Source: Streptomyces sp. NBC_00271 (GTDB lineage Bacteria; Actinomycetota; Actinomycetes; Streptomycetales; Streptomycetaceae). Taken from it: a stretch of DNA of 64,000 bases. Made by a program: the position numbers and the translations under genes. Below, one piece after another: positions 16,127 through 25,157 of the stretch. Location: NCBI RefSeq assembly GCF_036178845.1, contig NZ_CP108070.1:4712001-4776000 (forward strand), in the 5' to 3' direction. Position 1 is the first letter of the stretch; each line of letters opens with the position of its first letter. The notes under the pieces were generated by a model, which was not told the DNA's origin, ran no database searches, and saw nothing but the letters and a program-made list of their open reading frames with translations.

Positions 16127-16509
16127 TCGCCGAACCGCCAGTCCCACTCCGGCTCGCTGTCCATGCGGCGCGCAAATTCAGAGAACTCGATCAACTCTCC
16201 GTAGTTGGTGTCGACAACCCCGGTCCGGTTGCGAATCAGCCTCCCCAGGAGAGCCTTCGCCGACTTGGCATCCTCGTATGCCATGAGGATCGCGAACGGA
16301 TCCGGCGCCACCTGGGAAGCTTCTTCGAGCTCTTCCGGGGAAAAATCCTCGATCACACACCCCGAGAACGAGAATTGGTAATTCTCACCTTCAAGCTCAA
16401 GGAAGTCGAACTGCGGATCGGGACGATTCACCACTCCCAGTGCTCTGATCACCGCCATGAACTCTCGATGCTCCGAGCCCGGCACGAGCAGGACGAGCGT
16501 GGGCTTCAC
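16123..16509 (-). CDS. Hypothetical protein of the SUFU operon
   Basis: Unrecognised 128-residue acidic protein starting at GTG 16509, which overlaps the upstream stop (GTGA). VKPTLVLLVPGSEHREFMAVIRALGVVN looks like the first beta-alpha unit of a small alpha/beta fold, and the C terminus is Glu/Trp-rich (DSEPEWDWRFGE). Parts of the gene (about 16330-16400) are noticeably less GC-rich than its surroundings, compatible with recent acquisition. Coupling to the SUFU gene suggests a shared role, possibly immunity. Confidence 0.65.
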   Translation of the reverse strand: MKPTLVLLVPGSEHREFMAVIRALGVVNRPDPQFDFLELEGENYQFSFSGCVIEDFSPEELEEASQVAPDPFAILMAYEDAKSAKALLGRLIRNRTGVVDTNYGELIEFSEFARRMDSEPEWDWRFGE

Positions 16510-17009
16510 TGGACGGTCCCTTCGGAGTTGTCTTCCCGTGAGGTGAGGCCCAGCCTGGCCACGTCGTCGTAGCGGCGGCACATCTCCTCGACCCGGGCCT
16601 CGACGAAGGCGAGCGCCTCGTCGAGGCCGAGGCCGTCGGCATGCTGCCGGTACGGGGTGTGGACCCCGGCCGGCCACTCGCCCATGTCCCGCTCCAGGTC
16701 GAGCCGGACGAACGCCTCCACCGCGATCCCCACCCCGGTGAAGGTGAGGGTCACTGCGAGACGGTATTCGTTCAGCTCCTGGTCGCGGGTCAGGTCCATC
16801 CAGGTGATGGCATGGTCGAGCGTCACCTGCGGTGAGCCGTCCACGACGTCGAGCCGTACCTGCGGGCTGAGTGCCGAATCGCCGTCGTCTCCGGGATCGC
16901 TGCCGAAGTCGCACGCCAGGTAGGCGCCGAGCATGAACTCGGCCAGCTGCTTCTGGAAACGATCGAGAAGCAGCAGGAATCCCGAGAACTGCTGTTCCAC
17001 AGAGGGCAC
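16506..17009 (-). CDS. Hypothetical protein, first gene of the SUFU operon
   Basis: The 167-residue protein starts at GTG 17009, about 7 bases after GGAGCG. No family recognised. It begins with an amphipathic helix (FSGFLLLLDRFQKQLAEFMLGAYLACDFG), followed by alternating strands (VRLDVVDGSPQVTLDH, YRLAVTLTFTGVGIAVEAFVRLDLERDMG) and a helical C terminus (DEALAFVEARVEEMCRRYDDVARL). No signal peptide or membrane helix. It overlaps the following gene by 4 bases. Confidence 0.65.
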   Translation of the reverse strand: MPSVEQQFSGFLLLLDRFQKQLAEFMLGAYLACDFGSDPGDDGDSALSPQVRLDVVDGSPQVTLDHAITWMDLTRDQELNEYRLAVTLTFTGVGIAVEAFVRLDLERDMGEWPAGVHTPYRQHADGLGLDEALAFVEARVEEMCRRYDDVARLGLTSREDNSEGTVQ

Positions 17010-17236
17010 GGCGAACGCTCCAGGTTCACGACGACGTCAGGGGTCAGGGGTCAGGGTTCCGCACGGAGTCGGACGACAGGCACCAGGACGCCTTGAGAGT
17101 GAACAGCACCCATGCCCCCTTGTGTCCACCCGTCCCCTTGTTGATCTTCATGACCACCAGGGTGAGCTTCGTTCGGATCCACAGCTGACCCCCAGGCAGA
17201 CCACAGTGCGCACCCATCACGCCCCGGCACGGTGCA

Positions 17237-19537
17237 GTGGTGACGTCTGCCACCGATCCGCATCCCCACGCCTCCGCGCCCCTCGCGGCCGACACCGACT
17301 CGCCGCCTTCCGCGCGGTCCGGACCACCGGAGACACAGTCCGGCCCGCCGGAGAAAGCGCCCCGCTGGTCCCTCCCCGCCCTGATCGCGATCATGGCGCT
17401 GGCCACGGTGCTGTACTCCTGGAACCTGTCCGGCTCCGGCCTCAACAGCTTCTACAGTTCCGCGATCTACAGCGGAACCCAGAGCTGGAAGGCGTGGTTC
17501 TTCGGCTCGCTCGACGCGGGCAACTTCCTGACCGTCGACAAGCCGCCGCTCGCACTCATGGTCATGGGCCTGTCGTGCCGGATCTTCGGCTTCGGCACCT
17601 GGCAGATGATGCTGCCGATGATCGTGGCCGCCCTCGGCACGATCTGGATCCTGCACTCCTCCGTGAAGCGGGTGTTCGGCCACGCCGCCGCCGCGCTCGC
17701 CGCGCTCGTGCTCGCGCTCACCCCGATCACCGTCGCCATCAACCGCGACAACAACCCCGACACCCTGCTCCTCCTCCTGATGGTGTCGGGCGCGGCCCTC
17801 GGACTGCGCGCGACCCGCGACGGCAGGCTGCTGCCGCTGCTCGGCTCGGCGGTCTGCTTCGGGCTCGCCTTCAACACGAAGATGCTCCAGGGCTACATCG
17901 CGCTGCCCGCCGTCTTCGCGGTCTATCTGTACGCGTCGCACCTCGGCTGGGCGAAGCGGATCCGCAACCTGCTGCTGGCCGCCGTGGCCCTGGCCGTGTC
18001 CAGCTTCTGGTGGGCGACGGCCGTCTCGCTGGTGCCCGCCGACGACCGTCCCTACATCGGCGGTTCGACGGACGGCACCGCCTGGAACCTGATCTTCGGC
18101 TACAACGGCTTGGGCCGCGTCCTCGGCGGCGAGGGCAACGGCGGTGGCGGAGGAGGTGGCGGCGGCTTCTCCGGTTCCGCGGGCCTCGGCCGGCTGTTCA
18201 ACGACATCCTGGGCGGCCAGATCTCCTGGCTGATCCCCTTCGCGGGCATCGCCCTCGCCGGCGGCCTCGTGCTGTGCGGGCGCGCCCCGCGCATCGACCC
18301 GACCCGTGCGGCGCTGGTGCTGTGGGGCGGCTGGCTGCTGCTGCACTACCTGACGTTCGCCACGGCCGAAGGCACCATGCACCCGTACTACACGACCGCG
18401 GTCGCCCCTGGCATCGCGGCCCTGTGCGGTGGCGGCGGCGTCATGCTGTTCCGTGCCTTCCGCGGCGGTGACGTCCGCTGGTCCTGGGTGCTGCCCGCCG
18501 GGCTCGCGGTCACCGGCATCTGGGCGGTCGTGCTGTTGCGCCGGGCCACCGACTGGAACACCTGGCTGTGGCCGGCCATCGCGGTGGTCATGGCGCTGGC
18601 CGTCGTCGGCCTGTTCGTCCTCCGCTCCGGCAACCGCGTACGGCTGCTGGCCGCGTCCCTGGCGGCGGCGGTCGTCGCGGCTCTCGCGGGCCCGGCGGCG
18701 TACTCGTTCGCCGTCCCGGCCAGTGCAGGCGGCGCGGGCGGCGGCATGGGCGGCACCAATCCGACCGCCGGACCGTCCACCGGCCAAGGCGGCTTCGGCG
18801 GCGGACGGGGTGGCCCCGGCGGCAACGCGGGGGGTCCGGGCGGCGGCGAGATGCCCGGCGGCACCCAGCAGGGCGGCCAGGCGGCCGGCCAGGAGGGCGG
18901 CCAGGCGCCCGGCGGCGGTGGAACCGCCGAACTGCCCGGCGGCGCCCCGCAGGGCGGCGAGAACGGCGGTTTCCCCGGCGGCGGCACGGGCGGCCAGAAC
19001 GGCGAGTTCCCGGGCGGCCAGGGCGGTGGCGAGAACGGTACGGCCCCGGGCGGCACGGGCGGTCAGCGCGGCGGTTTCGGCGGCGGTGGCGGCATGGGCG
19101 GCGAGACCAGCAGCGAGCTGATCTCGTACCTGGAGAAGCACCAGGACGGCGCCAAGTGGCTGCTCGCGGTATCCAATTCGCAGAGCGCCGGACAGCTGAT
19201 CCTGAGCACCCACAAGCCCGTCATCTCCATGTACGGCTTCACCGGCACCGACAAGGGCATGACGGTCGCCAGGCTCAAGGAGCTGGTGAAGAAGGGCGAG
19301 CTTCACTACATCCAGGTCGGCGGCTCGGGCATGGGCGGCGGAATGGGCGGCAACAACAGCACCAGTTCCGCGGTCACCGCCTGGGTGCAGAAGAACGCCA
19401 CCGCGGTGAAGGAGAGCGCCTACAGCAAGACCTCGTCGTCCGAGTCGAGTTCGGCCACGGGCTCCGAGTCGGAGAACGGCCAGTCGGCCCAGTCGGCCTC
19501 GACGCTCTACCGTCTGGACCCGTCCGACGTGAACTGA
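17237..19537 (+). CDS. PMT/ArnT-type membrane glycosyltransferase with Gly-rich extracytoplasmic region
   Basis: The 766-residue protein is a polyprenyl-phosphate-sugar-dependent glycosyltransferase (PMT_2/YkcB-like). After a cytosolic Pro-rich N terminus come about 11 membrane segments between residues 45 and 490. The first large loop contains NSFYSSAIYSGTQSWKAWFFGSLDAGNFLTVDKPPLA, with the acidic/DKPP motif of this family, then INRDNNPDT. Residues about 495-615 are almost entirely Gly with Gln, Pro and Asn. They are followed by a small folded domain (SSELISYLEKHQDGAKWLLAVSNSQSAGQLILSTHKPVISMYGF) and a Ser-rich tail. A shorter Gly tract also interrupts the loop near residue 300. Substrate unknown; envelope glycan or protein glycosylation is likely. 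Start GTG 17237 (or 17240) has only a weak ribosome site. Confidence 0.85.
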   Translation: MVTSATDPHPHASAPLAADTDSPPSARSGPPETQSGPPEKAPRWSLPALIAIMALATVLYSWNLSGSGLNSFYSSAIYSGTQSWKAWFFGSLDAGNFLTVDKPPLALMVMGLSCRIFGFGTWQMMLPMIVAALGTIWILHSSVKRVFGHAAAALAALVLALTPITVAINRDNNPDTLLLLLMVSGAALGLRATRDGRLLPLLGSAVCFGLAFNTKMLQGYIALPAVFAVYLYASHLGWAKRIRNLLLAAVALAVSSFWWATAVSLVPADDRPYIGGSTDGTAWNLIFGYNGLGRVLGGEGNGGGGGGGGGFSGSAGLGRLFNDILGGQISWLIPFAGIALAGGLVLCGRAPRIDPTRAALVLWGGWLLLHYLTFATAEGTMHPYYTTAVAPGIAALCGGGGVMLFRAFRGGDVRWSWVLPAGLAVTGIWAVVLLRRATDWNTWLWPAIAVVMALAVVGLFVLRSGNRVRLLAASLAAAVVAALAGPAAYSFAVPASAGGAGGGMGGTNPTAGPSTGQGGFGGGRGGPGGNAGGPGGGEMPGGTQQGGQAAGQEGGQAPGGGGTAELPGGAPQGGENGGFPGGGTGGQNGEFPGGQGGGENGTAPGGTGGQRGGFGGGGGMGGETSSELISYLEKHQDGAKWLLAVSNSQSAGQLILSTHKPVISMYGFTGTDKGMTVARLKELVKKGELHYIQVGGSGMGGGMGGNNSTSSAVTAWVQKNATAVKESAYSKTSSSESSSATGSESENGQSAQSASTLYRLDPSDVN

Positions 19538-19549
19538 CCGGTCCTCAAG

Positions 19550-19597
19550 CGCCGAAAGGCCCCTGCCCATGCGACCCATGAGCGGGGGCCTTCCGGC
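19550..19597. terminator. Terminator hairpin after the glycosyltransferase gene
   Basis: CGCCGAAAGGCCCC (19550-19563) pairs with GGGGCCTTCCGGCG (19584-19597) with one G-T wobble and a 20-base loop. Confidence 0.7.
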
Positions 19598-19658
19598 GTG
19601 TCAGATCGCGCGCACAACAAGCCACTTGCCGGTTTCCGTCACCCAACCGACACGCTCC

Positions 19659-19669
19659 GTTCATTCCCT
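19659..19669 (+). promoter_or_regulatory. PHO-box-like half site upstream of the secreted nuclease
   Basis: GTTCATTCCCT resembles the 11-bp PhoP repeat unit of Streptomyces (GTTCATTCACC type), but no clear second repeat abuts it. Phosphate control of an extracellular nuclease would make sense; this is a weak prediction. Confidence 0.3.
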
Positions 19670-19735
19670 GAAACGCATGTCCATGCCGCTCCGGTTGCCC
19701 GCTCAATCAACCCGCGTAGAACGGACGCCCCCACC

Positions 19736-20539
19736 ATGCCCGCCACGCACATACGCCGCTGGAAGACGCTGGCGCTGACCACCTCAGCCGTCCTGGTAGG
19801 CCTCACCCTGCCGACGATGACCGCCACTCCCGCGAGTGCCACGACGACCGCGTACGACAGCACGTACTACAAGAACGCGGTCGGCAAGACCGGCAGCAGC
19901 CTGAAGTCCTCGCTGCACACGATCATCAGCAGCCAGACCAAGATCTCGTACTCCGCGGTCTGGAACGCGCTCATGGTCACCGACCAGGACCCGAACAACA
20001 GCAACAACGTGATCCTGCTGTACAGCGGCGTCTCGCGCGCCAAGTCCCTCAACGGCGGAGACGTCGGCGACTGGAACCGCGAGCACACGTGGGCCAAGTC
20101 CCACGGCGACTTCGGCGAGGTGACCGGTCCCGGCACGGACCTGCACCACCTGCGTCCCGCGGACGTCCAGGTCAACAGCATCCGTGGCAACAAGGACTTC
20201 GACAACGGCGGCAGCACGGTCAGCGGCGGGGGCGGCAGCCTCACCGACTCCGACTCGTTCGAGCCGCGTGACGCGGACAAGGGCGACGTGGCCCGCATGA
20301 TCCTCTACATGGCGGTGCGCTACGACGGCGGCGACGGCTTCGCCGACCTCGAGCCCAACGAGAAGGTGAACAACGGAAGCAACCCATATATCGGCAAGCT
20401 CTCCGTGCTCAAGGAGTGGAGCGACGAGGACCCGCCGAGCGCCTTCGAGGAGAAGCGCAACCAGGTCATCTACGACAGCTACCAGCACAACCGCAACCCG
20501 TTCATCGACCACCCGGAGTGGGTCGACGCGATCTGGTAG
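19736..20539 (+). CDS. Secreted endonuclease I family nuclease
   Basis: The 267-residue precursor has a signal peptide (about residues 1-35, ending TPASATTT). The mature enzyme contains DWNREHTWAKSHGDFG, the endonuclease I (PF04231) beta-beta-alpha-metal site with the catalytic His, then DLHHLRPADVQVNSIRGNKDFDNGG and a C-terminal HNRNPFIDHPEWVDAIW, all diagnostic of the family. It should cut extracellular DNA/RNA for nutrient or phosphate release. ATG 19736 is chosen because it gives a normal signal peptide; a longer frame begins at 19598 inside the preceding terminator. Confidence 0.9.
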   Translation: MPATHIRRWKTLALTTSAVLVGLTLPTMTATPASATTTAYDSTYYKNAVGKTGSSLKSSLHTIISSQTKISYSAVWNALMVTDQDPNNSNNVILLYSGVSRAKSLNGGDVGDWNREHTWAKSHGDFGEVTGPGTDLHHLRPADVQVNSIRGNKDFDNGGSTVSGGGGSLTDSDSFEPRDADKGDVARMILYMAVRYDGGDGFADLEPNEKVNNGSNPYIGKLSVLKEWSDEDPPSAFEEKRNQVIYDSYQHNRNPFIDHPEWVDAIW

Positions 20540-20553
20540 ACGGACGCGCCGGC

Positions 20554-20599
20554 GGTCGACCGGCTACGGCCCGGGCCACCGGGCCGTAGCCGGTCGACC
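20554..20599. terminator. Perfect 20-bp bidirectional hairpin
   Basis: GGTCGACCGGCTACGGCCCG (20554-20573) and its exact complement (20580-20599) flank the 6-base loop GGCCAC. It lies between the convergent nuclease and ThDP-enzyme genes, 14 and 6 bases from their stops. Confidence 0.85.
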
Positions 20600-20605
20600 G
20601 TGCCG

Positions 20606-22294
20606 TCAGCTCCCGAGATGCGTCGGCTCGAACATCCGCAGCACCGCCGGGAGCAGCAGCACGGACGGGCCGGGGCTTGTGAGGGCCTTCGCCAGGTCCT
20701 CCTCCAGTGTCTCGGGGGTCGTACGGACCCCCGGGACGCCGAAGGACTCGGCCAGCGCCACGTAGTCGGGGCGGGTCAGCTCCGTGGCCGTGGCCTGGCC
20801 GAAGGCGTCGGTCATGTACTCGCGCAGGATGCCGTAGCCGCCGTCGTCGACGATCAGCCAGGTGACGTTCAGGTCGTACTGCCTCGCCGTGGCGAGTTCG
20901 GCGATCGAATACAACGCGCCGCCGTCGCCGGAGACCGCGAGGACCGGGCGGGTGGGATCGGCCGCCGCCGCGCCGAGGGCCGCCGGGAAGCCGTAGCCGA
21001 GGCCGCCCGCGCCCTGGGCGGAGTGCATGGTGTTCTTTCCGCGCGGGTCGAAGGCGGACCACGCCCAGTACGCCAGGATGGTCATGTCCCAGAAGGACGG
21101 GGAGGTGGCCGGGAGGGCCCGGCGCACAGACGCCAGCACCTCCTGTTCCAGGGTGAGTTCCTGGGCGGCGATGCGCTCCCCCACCCGGTCGAGCAGCGTG
21201 CGGACGCGGTCCGCCGCCGTCGGGTCGGGGCGGTCCTCGACGGTCTCCAGGAGCGCGGAGAGCGCGAGCCTGGCGTCCGCGTGGATGCCGATCGCCGGGT
21301 GGTTGGACTCCAGCTTGCCGAGGTCGGCCTCGATCTGGACGACCCGGCCGCGGGGCTTGAACGTGTGGTAGTTCGAGGACAGTTCGCCGAGGCCGGAGCC
21401 GACGACCAGCAGGACGTCCGCGTCCTCCAGGAAGTCCGTGGTGTGCCGGTCCTCCAGCCAGGACTGGAGCGAGAGCGGGTGGGTCCAGGGGAAGGCGCCC
21501 TTGCCGCCGAAGGTGGTGACGACCGGCGCGTTCAGCTTTTCCGCCAGCGACCTCAGCTTGCCGGACGCGTCCGACCGTACGACCCCGCCGCCCGCGATGA
21601 TCGCGGGGCGGGCCGCCGAGGACAGCAAGTGCGCCGCCAGCGCCGTCAGTTCGGGGCGCGGGACGACGTCCTCCGGGGTCGCGTCCATCGCCGTGACCTG
21701 CGGCAGGTGGGTCTCGGCGAGGAGGATGTCCTGCGGGATCTCCACCCAGACCGGGCCGTGCGGGACGGTCAGCGCCGACTCCCAGGCCGCCGCGATCGCG
21801 GAGGGGATCTGCGACTGCGTACGGACCGTGTGGACGGACTTGACGACACCCCTGAACGACGCCGACTGGTCGGGGAGTTCGTGCAGATAGCCGTGGCGTC
21901 CGCCGCCCAGTCCCGCGGTGGGGATCTGGCTGCTGATGGCTAGGACCGGGGCGGAGGCCGCGGCGGCCTCCTGGAGCGCGGCCAGGGAGGTCAGCGCACC
22001 CGGGCCGGTGGAGAGCAGCAGCGGCGCGGCCTCACCCGTGATGCGGCCGTACGCGTCGGCCGCGAACCCCGCGTTGTTCTCCACCCGCAGCCCGATGTAC
22101 CGCAACGAGGACCGGCGCAAGGCGTCGAACATGCCGAGCGCGTGCTGGCCGGGCAGGCCGAAGACGGTCGTGGCACCGAGACCGGAGAGGGTCTCCACGA
22201 CCAGGTCTCCGCCGTTGCGGCCGGGGGGCGGATTCAGCGCGGCCTCCGTCTGCGCCGCCGACGGACGGAGCACCAGGTCGTGGTCGTGAGTCAC
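20606..22294 (-). CDS. ThDP-dependent decarboxylase, acetolactate-synthase-like (possible 2-ketoarginine decarboxylase)
   Basis: The 562-residue protein has the three-domain ThDP enzyme layout: Pyr domain with the catalytic Glu in [16 protein letters not shown], a central domain ([14 protein letters not shown]) and a PP domain with [15 protein letters not shown]. The metal-binding pair that is usually Asn-Asn reads Asp-Asp ([10 protein letters not shown]). It is translationally coupled (GTGA at 22291-22294) to a ureohydrolase and downstream of a Na+/solute symporter. In Pseudomonas AruI, a ThDP enzyme, decarboxylates 2-ketoarginine to 4-guanidinobutyraldehyde, which a guanidinobutyrase pathway finishes; that role fits here. 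Acetolactate synthesis is less likely, as there is no small subunit. Confidence 0.75.
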   Translation of the reverse strand: MTHDHDLVLRPSAAQTEAALNPPPGRNGGDLVVETLSGLGATTVFGLPGQHALGMFDALRRSSLRYIGLRVENNAGFAADAYGRITGEAAPLLLSTGPGALTSLAALQEAAAASAPVLAISSQIPTAGLGGGRHGYLHELPDQSASFRGVVKSVHTVRTQSQIPSAIAAAWESALTVPHGPVWVEIPQDILLAETHLPQVTAMDATPEDVVPRPELTALAAHLLSSAARPAIIAGGGVVRSDASGKLRSLAEKLNAPVVTTFGGKGAFPWTHPLSLQSWLEDRHTTDFLEDADVLLVVGSGLGELSSNYHTFKPRGRVVQIEADLGKLESNHPAIGIHADARLALSALLETVEDRPDPTAADRVRTLLDRVGERIAAQELTLEQEVLASVRRALPATSPSFWDMTILAYWAWSAFDPRGKNTMHSAQGAGGLGYGFPAALGAAAADPTRPVLAVSGDGGALYSIAELATARQYDLNVTWLIVDDGGYGILREYMTDAFGQATATELTRPDYVALAESFGVPGVRTTPETLEEDLAKALTSPGPSVLLLPAVLRMFEPTHLGS

Positions 22295-23295
22295 TTGTTC
22301 CCGGCCTCCTGAGCCCTGGCCGCCGCGATCTGGCGGGACATGATCGTCGTCAGTTCGTACGCCGTGTGGGACGCGGCCACCGCCGTGATCTCGGCGTGGT
22401 CGTACGCGGGCGCGACCTCGACCACGTCCGCGGAGACCAGGTTGCAGGAGGACAGTCCGCGCAGGATCTCCAGCAGCTCGCGGGAGGTCATGCCGCCGGC
22501 CTCCGGCGTGCCCGTGCCGGGGGCGTGCGCCGGGTCGAGGCAGTCGATGTCGATGGAGATGTACAGCGGACGGTCACCGATGCGCTGGCGCAGCTGGTCG
22601 GCGACCTCGTCGGCGCCGCGGCGGTAGATGTCCGCCGAGGTGACGATGCCGAAGCCCATCTTCTCGTCGTCGGTGAGGTCCTGCTTGCCGTACAGCGGGC
22701 CGCGGGTGCCGACGTGGGAGAGGGCCTCCGTGTCCAGGATCCCCTCCTCCACCGCCCGGCGGAACGGGGTGCCGTGCGTGTACTCGGCGCCGAAGTAGGT
22801 GTCCCAGGTGTCGAGGTGCGCGTCGAAGTGGAGCAGGGCCACCGGGCCGTGCTTCTTGGCGACGGAGCGCAGGAGCGGGAGGGCGATGGTGTGGTCGCCG
22901 CCCAGCGTCATCAGGCGGGCGCCCGTGCCGAGCAGCTCGTCGGCCGCGGCCTCGACCGTCTCCACGGCCTCGTTGATGTTGAACGGGTTCGCCGCGATGT
23001 CACCGGCGTCGGCGACCTGGGCGAGGGCGAAGGGGGAGGCGTCCTGCGCCGGGTTGTACGGGCGCAGCAGGCGGGAGGCCTCGCGGATGGCGTTGCCGCC
23101 GAAGCGGGCGCCGGGCCGGTAGGAGACCCCGGAGTCGAAGGGCACGCCGACCACGGCGACGTCGGCGCGGCCGACCTCGTCGAGGCGCGGCAGCCGGGCG
23201 AAGGTCGCGGGGCCCGCGTACCGCGGGACGCGGGACGAGTCGACGGGGCCGCGTGGCTCACTGCCGCCTGCTGCCGGGAACTCGGTGCTGCTCAT
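22291..23295 (-). CDS. Agmatinase/guanidinobutyrase (arginase superfamily ureohydrolase)
   Basis: Hydrolyses a guanidino compound to an amine plus urea using two Mn2+ ions. The 334-residue protein shows all metal-ligand motifs: GGDHT (about 150), [12 protein letters not shown] (about 170) and [22 protein letters not shown] (about 253). ATG 23295 follows GGAGGAG. Coupling with a ThDP decarboxylase and a permease favours 4-guanidinobutyrate (giving GABA) over agmatine as substrate, but sequence alone does not settle it. Confidence 0.88.
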   Translation of the reverse strand: MSSTEFPAAGGSEPRGPVDSSRVPRYAGPATFARLPRLDEVGRADVAVVGVPFDSGVSYRPGARFGGNAIREASRLLRPYNPAQDASPFALAQVADAGDIAANPFNINEAVETVEAAADELLGTGARLMTLGGDHTIALPLLRSVAKKHGPVALLHFDAHLDTWDTYFGAEYTHGTPFRRAVEEGILDTEALSHVGTRGPLYGKQDLTDDEKMGFGIVTSADIYRRGADEVADQLRQRIGDRPLYISIDIDCLDPAHAPGTGTPEAGGMTSRELLEILRGLSSCNLVSADVVEVAPAYDHAEITAVAASHTAYELTTIMSRQIAAARAQEAGNK

Positions 23296-23469
23296 CGTCG
23301 GACTCCTCCAGGTGGTACGGGTGATGCGTGGTGCGAGTGGTGAGTAATGCGTGGGTACGGGTGATGCGTCTTCCAGTGTCGCGGACCCCGCCGACCGGGG
23401 GCCGCCCGGCCCGGTCGCCGTGCGGCGGCCGGGCCGAAACTCTTCGGGGGCTGGGGTGCGGTACGGCGG

Positions 23470-24936
23470 CTAGGCGACCACGGCCGTCGGCTCGGCCTCG
23501 GCCTCGGCATCCGCGCCGCGCCCGGCCAGCCGCTCGCGCCAGGCGGCCAGGACCGCCGGGTCGGTCGCGGGTGTGGCCAGGGAGACGATCACGTACGCGG
23601 CCAGCGAGGACAGCAGCCCGTAGTAGACGGGCTCGTTCGCAAGGATGCCGTACGTCGCCATCAGGCCGACGACCGCGAGCCCGCCAACGACGACGGAGGC
23701 GAGCGCGCCGTGCACGGTCCCGCGCTTCCACAGCAGTCCGCCGAGGATCGGGACGAGCAGACCGCCGACGAGCAGGTTGTACGCGACGGTCAGCGCCTCG
23801 ACGACGTTGTTGAGCGCGATGGCGGTACAGATCACGGCGATGCCCATGACGAGAATGAAGACCCGGTTCCCCTTGACCTCGTCGTGGTCGTCCCCCCGGG
23901 GCCGTACGGCCCCGCGCAGCTTGGCCCAGATGTCGTTGTTGGCGACGGTGGCGCAGGCGATGAGGGCGCCGGAGGACGTGGACATCACGGCGGCGAGGGC
24001 GGCGGCGAGCACCAGGCCCCGAACGCCGACCGGAAGCTCGTCCTTGACGATGGTCGCGAAGGCGGTGTCGGCGCTGGGCAGGGTCGGGTAGAGCACCTTG
24101 GCGGCCGTGCCGATGACGGCGCCGGCGAGGGCGTACACCAGGCAGTAGGTGCCGGCGACGGTGCCGCCCCACTTGGCGGTCGTGTCGCTGCGGGCGGTGA
24201 ACACGCGCTGCCAGATGTCCTGGCCGATGAGCATGCCGAAGGTGTAGATCAGCACGTAGGTGAAGATCGTCTCGCCGCCGATGCCCAGCGGGTCGAAGTA
24301 CTCCGTGGGCAGCTTGGCCTTCATCTCGCTGAACCCACCGGCCTTGACCACCGCGATGGGGAGCAGGAGCAGCAGCACGCCGACGGTCTTCACGACGAAC
24401 TGCACCATGTCGGTGAGGGTGATCGACCACATGCCGCCGAGCGTGGAGTACGCGACGACGATCGAGCCGCCGATGATGATCGCGAGCGTCCGGTTCATGT
24501 CGAAGAGGACGTCGAAGATGGTGGCGTACGCGATGGTCGAGGTGACCGCGAGCATCAGGGTGTACGCCCACATGACGACACCGGAGATGACACCGGCCCG
24601 GCCGCCGTAGCGGAGGTCGAGCATCTCGGAGACGGTGTAGACCTTCAGGCGGGCGATGCGGGCGGAGAAGAAGACGGAGAGGGCGAGGAGTCCGAGGCCG
24701 ATGGTGAACACCATCCAGGCGCCGGAGAGCCCGTACTGGTATCCGAGCCCGACGCCGCCGATGGTGGACGCGCCGCCGAGGACGATCGCGGCCATGGTCC
24801 CGGAGTACATCGCGGGGCCCAGGCGCCGTCCGGCCACCAGGAACTCACTCTTCGACTTGGCGCGGCGCATGCCCCACCAGCCCATGGCCAGCATGCCGGC
24901 CAGATAGACGACGATCACTGTGTAGTCGACGGCCAT
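23470..24936 (-). CDS. Sodium:solute symporter family permease
   Basis: The 488-residue membrane protein has about 13 helices. Family segments include KSEFLVAGRRLGP, IVLGGASTIGGVGLGYQYGLSG, GGMWSITLTDMVQFVVK and MSTSSGALIACATVANNDIW, as in SSS transporters. The start is ATG 24936 with AAGGAGG 7 bases upstream. It leads the operon that ends with the ureohydrolase and the ThDP enzyme, so it probably imports their substrate or a related guanidino compound. The 174-base gap to the ureohydrolase could hold an internal promoter. Divergent from a PucR-type regulator. Confidence 0.85.
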   Translation of the reverse strand: MAVDYTVIVVYLAGMLAMGWWGMRRAKSKSEFLVAGRRLGPAMYSGTMAAIVLGGASTIGGVGLGYQYGLSGAWMVFTIGLGLLALSVFFSARIARLKVYTVSEMLDLRYGGRAGVISGVVMWAYTLMLAVTSTIAYATIFDVLFDMNRTLAIIIGGSIVVAYSTLGGMWSITLTDMVQFVVKTVGVLLLLLPIAVVKAGGFSEMKAKLPTEYFDPLGIGGETIFTYVLIYTFGMLIGQDIWQRVFTARSDTTAKWGGTVAGTYCLVYALAGAVIGTAAKVLYPTLPSADTAFATIVKDELPVGVRGLVLAAALAAVMSTSSGALIACATVANNDIWAKLRGAVRPRGDDHDEVKGNRVFILVMGIAVICTAIALNNVVEALTVAYNLLVGGLLVPILGGLLWKRGTVHGALASVVVGGLAVVGLMATYGILANEPVYYGLLSSLAAYVIVSLATPATDPAVLAAWRERLAGRGADAEAEAEPTAVVA

Positions 24937-25104
24937 AAGGGGCCCTCCTTCGCGCACTCATCGGTGGCGTGTCGTGCAGATGGACGTGGGGACGCGGGCC
25001 GGGCGAGCGATACCCGGCCGTGAGTCCGGCAGCTGATCGCGGGGACATACGCCCGTACCCGCCGCTGCCGACGGCACTGACCTTAGGTGGCCGGAAGATG
25101 ACTC

Positions 25105-25120
25105 TGAAGTGTACGTTTCA
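25105..25120. promoter_or_regulatory. Candidate PucR operator in the divergent promoter region
   Basis: TGAAGTGTACGTTTCA is a near palindrome (12 of 16 positions symmetric). It lies between the symporter operon and the PucR gene, 38 bases before the regulator start and 169 bases before the symporter start. Confidence 0.4.
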
Positions 25121-25157
25121 TCCATCGCAGCCGATCCGGATGGAGGGAACGTCCACC

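Noticed and set aside
17051..19579. 842-codon minus-strand frame across the glycosyltransferase gene
   Set aside because: Low-complexity mirror of the membrane protein and its Gly tract; no domain or ribosome site.
20606..22294. Calling the ThDP enzyme acetolactate synthase (ilvB)
   Set aside because: No regulatory subunit or branched-chain genes nearby; coupling to a ureohydrolase indicates another substrate.
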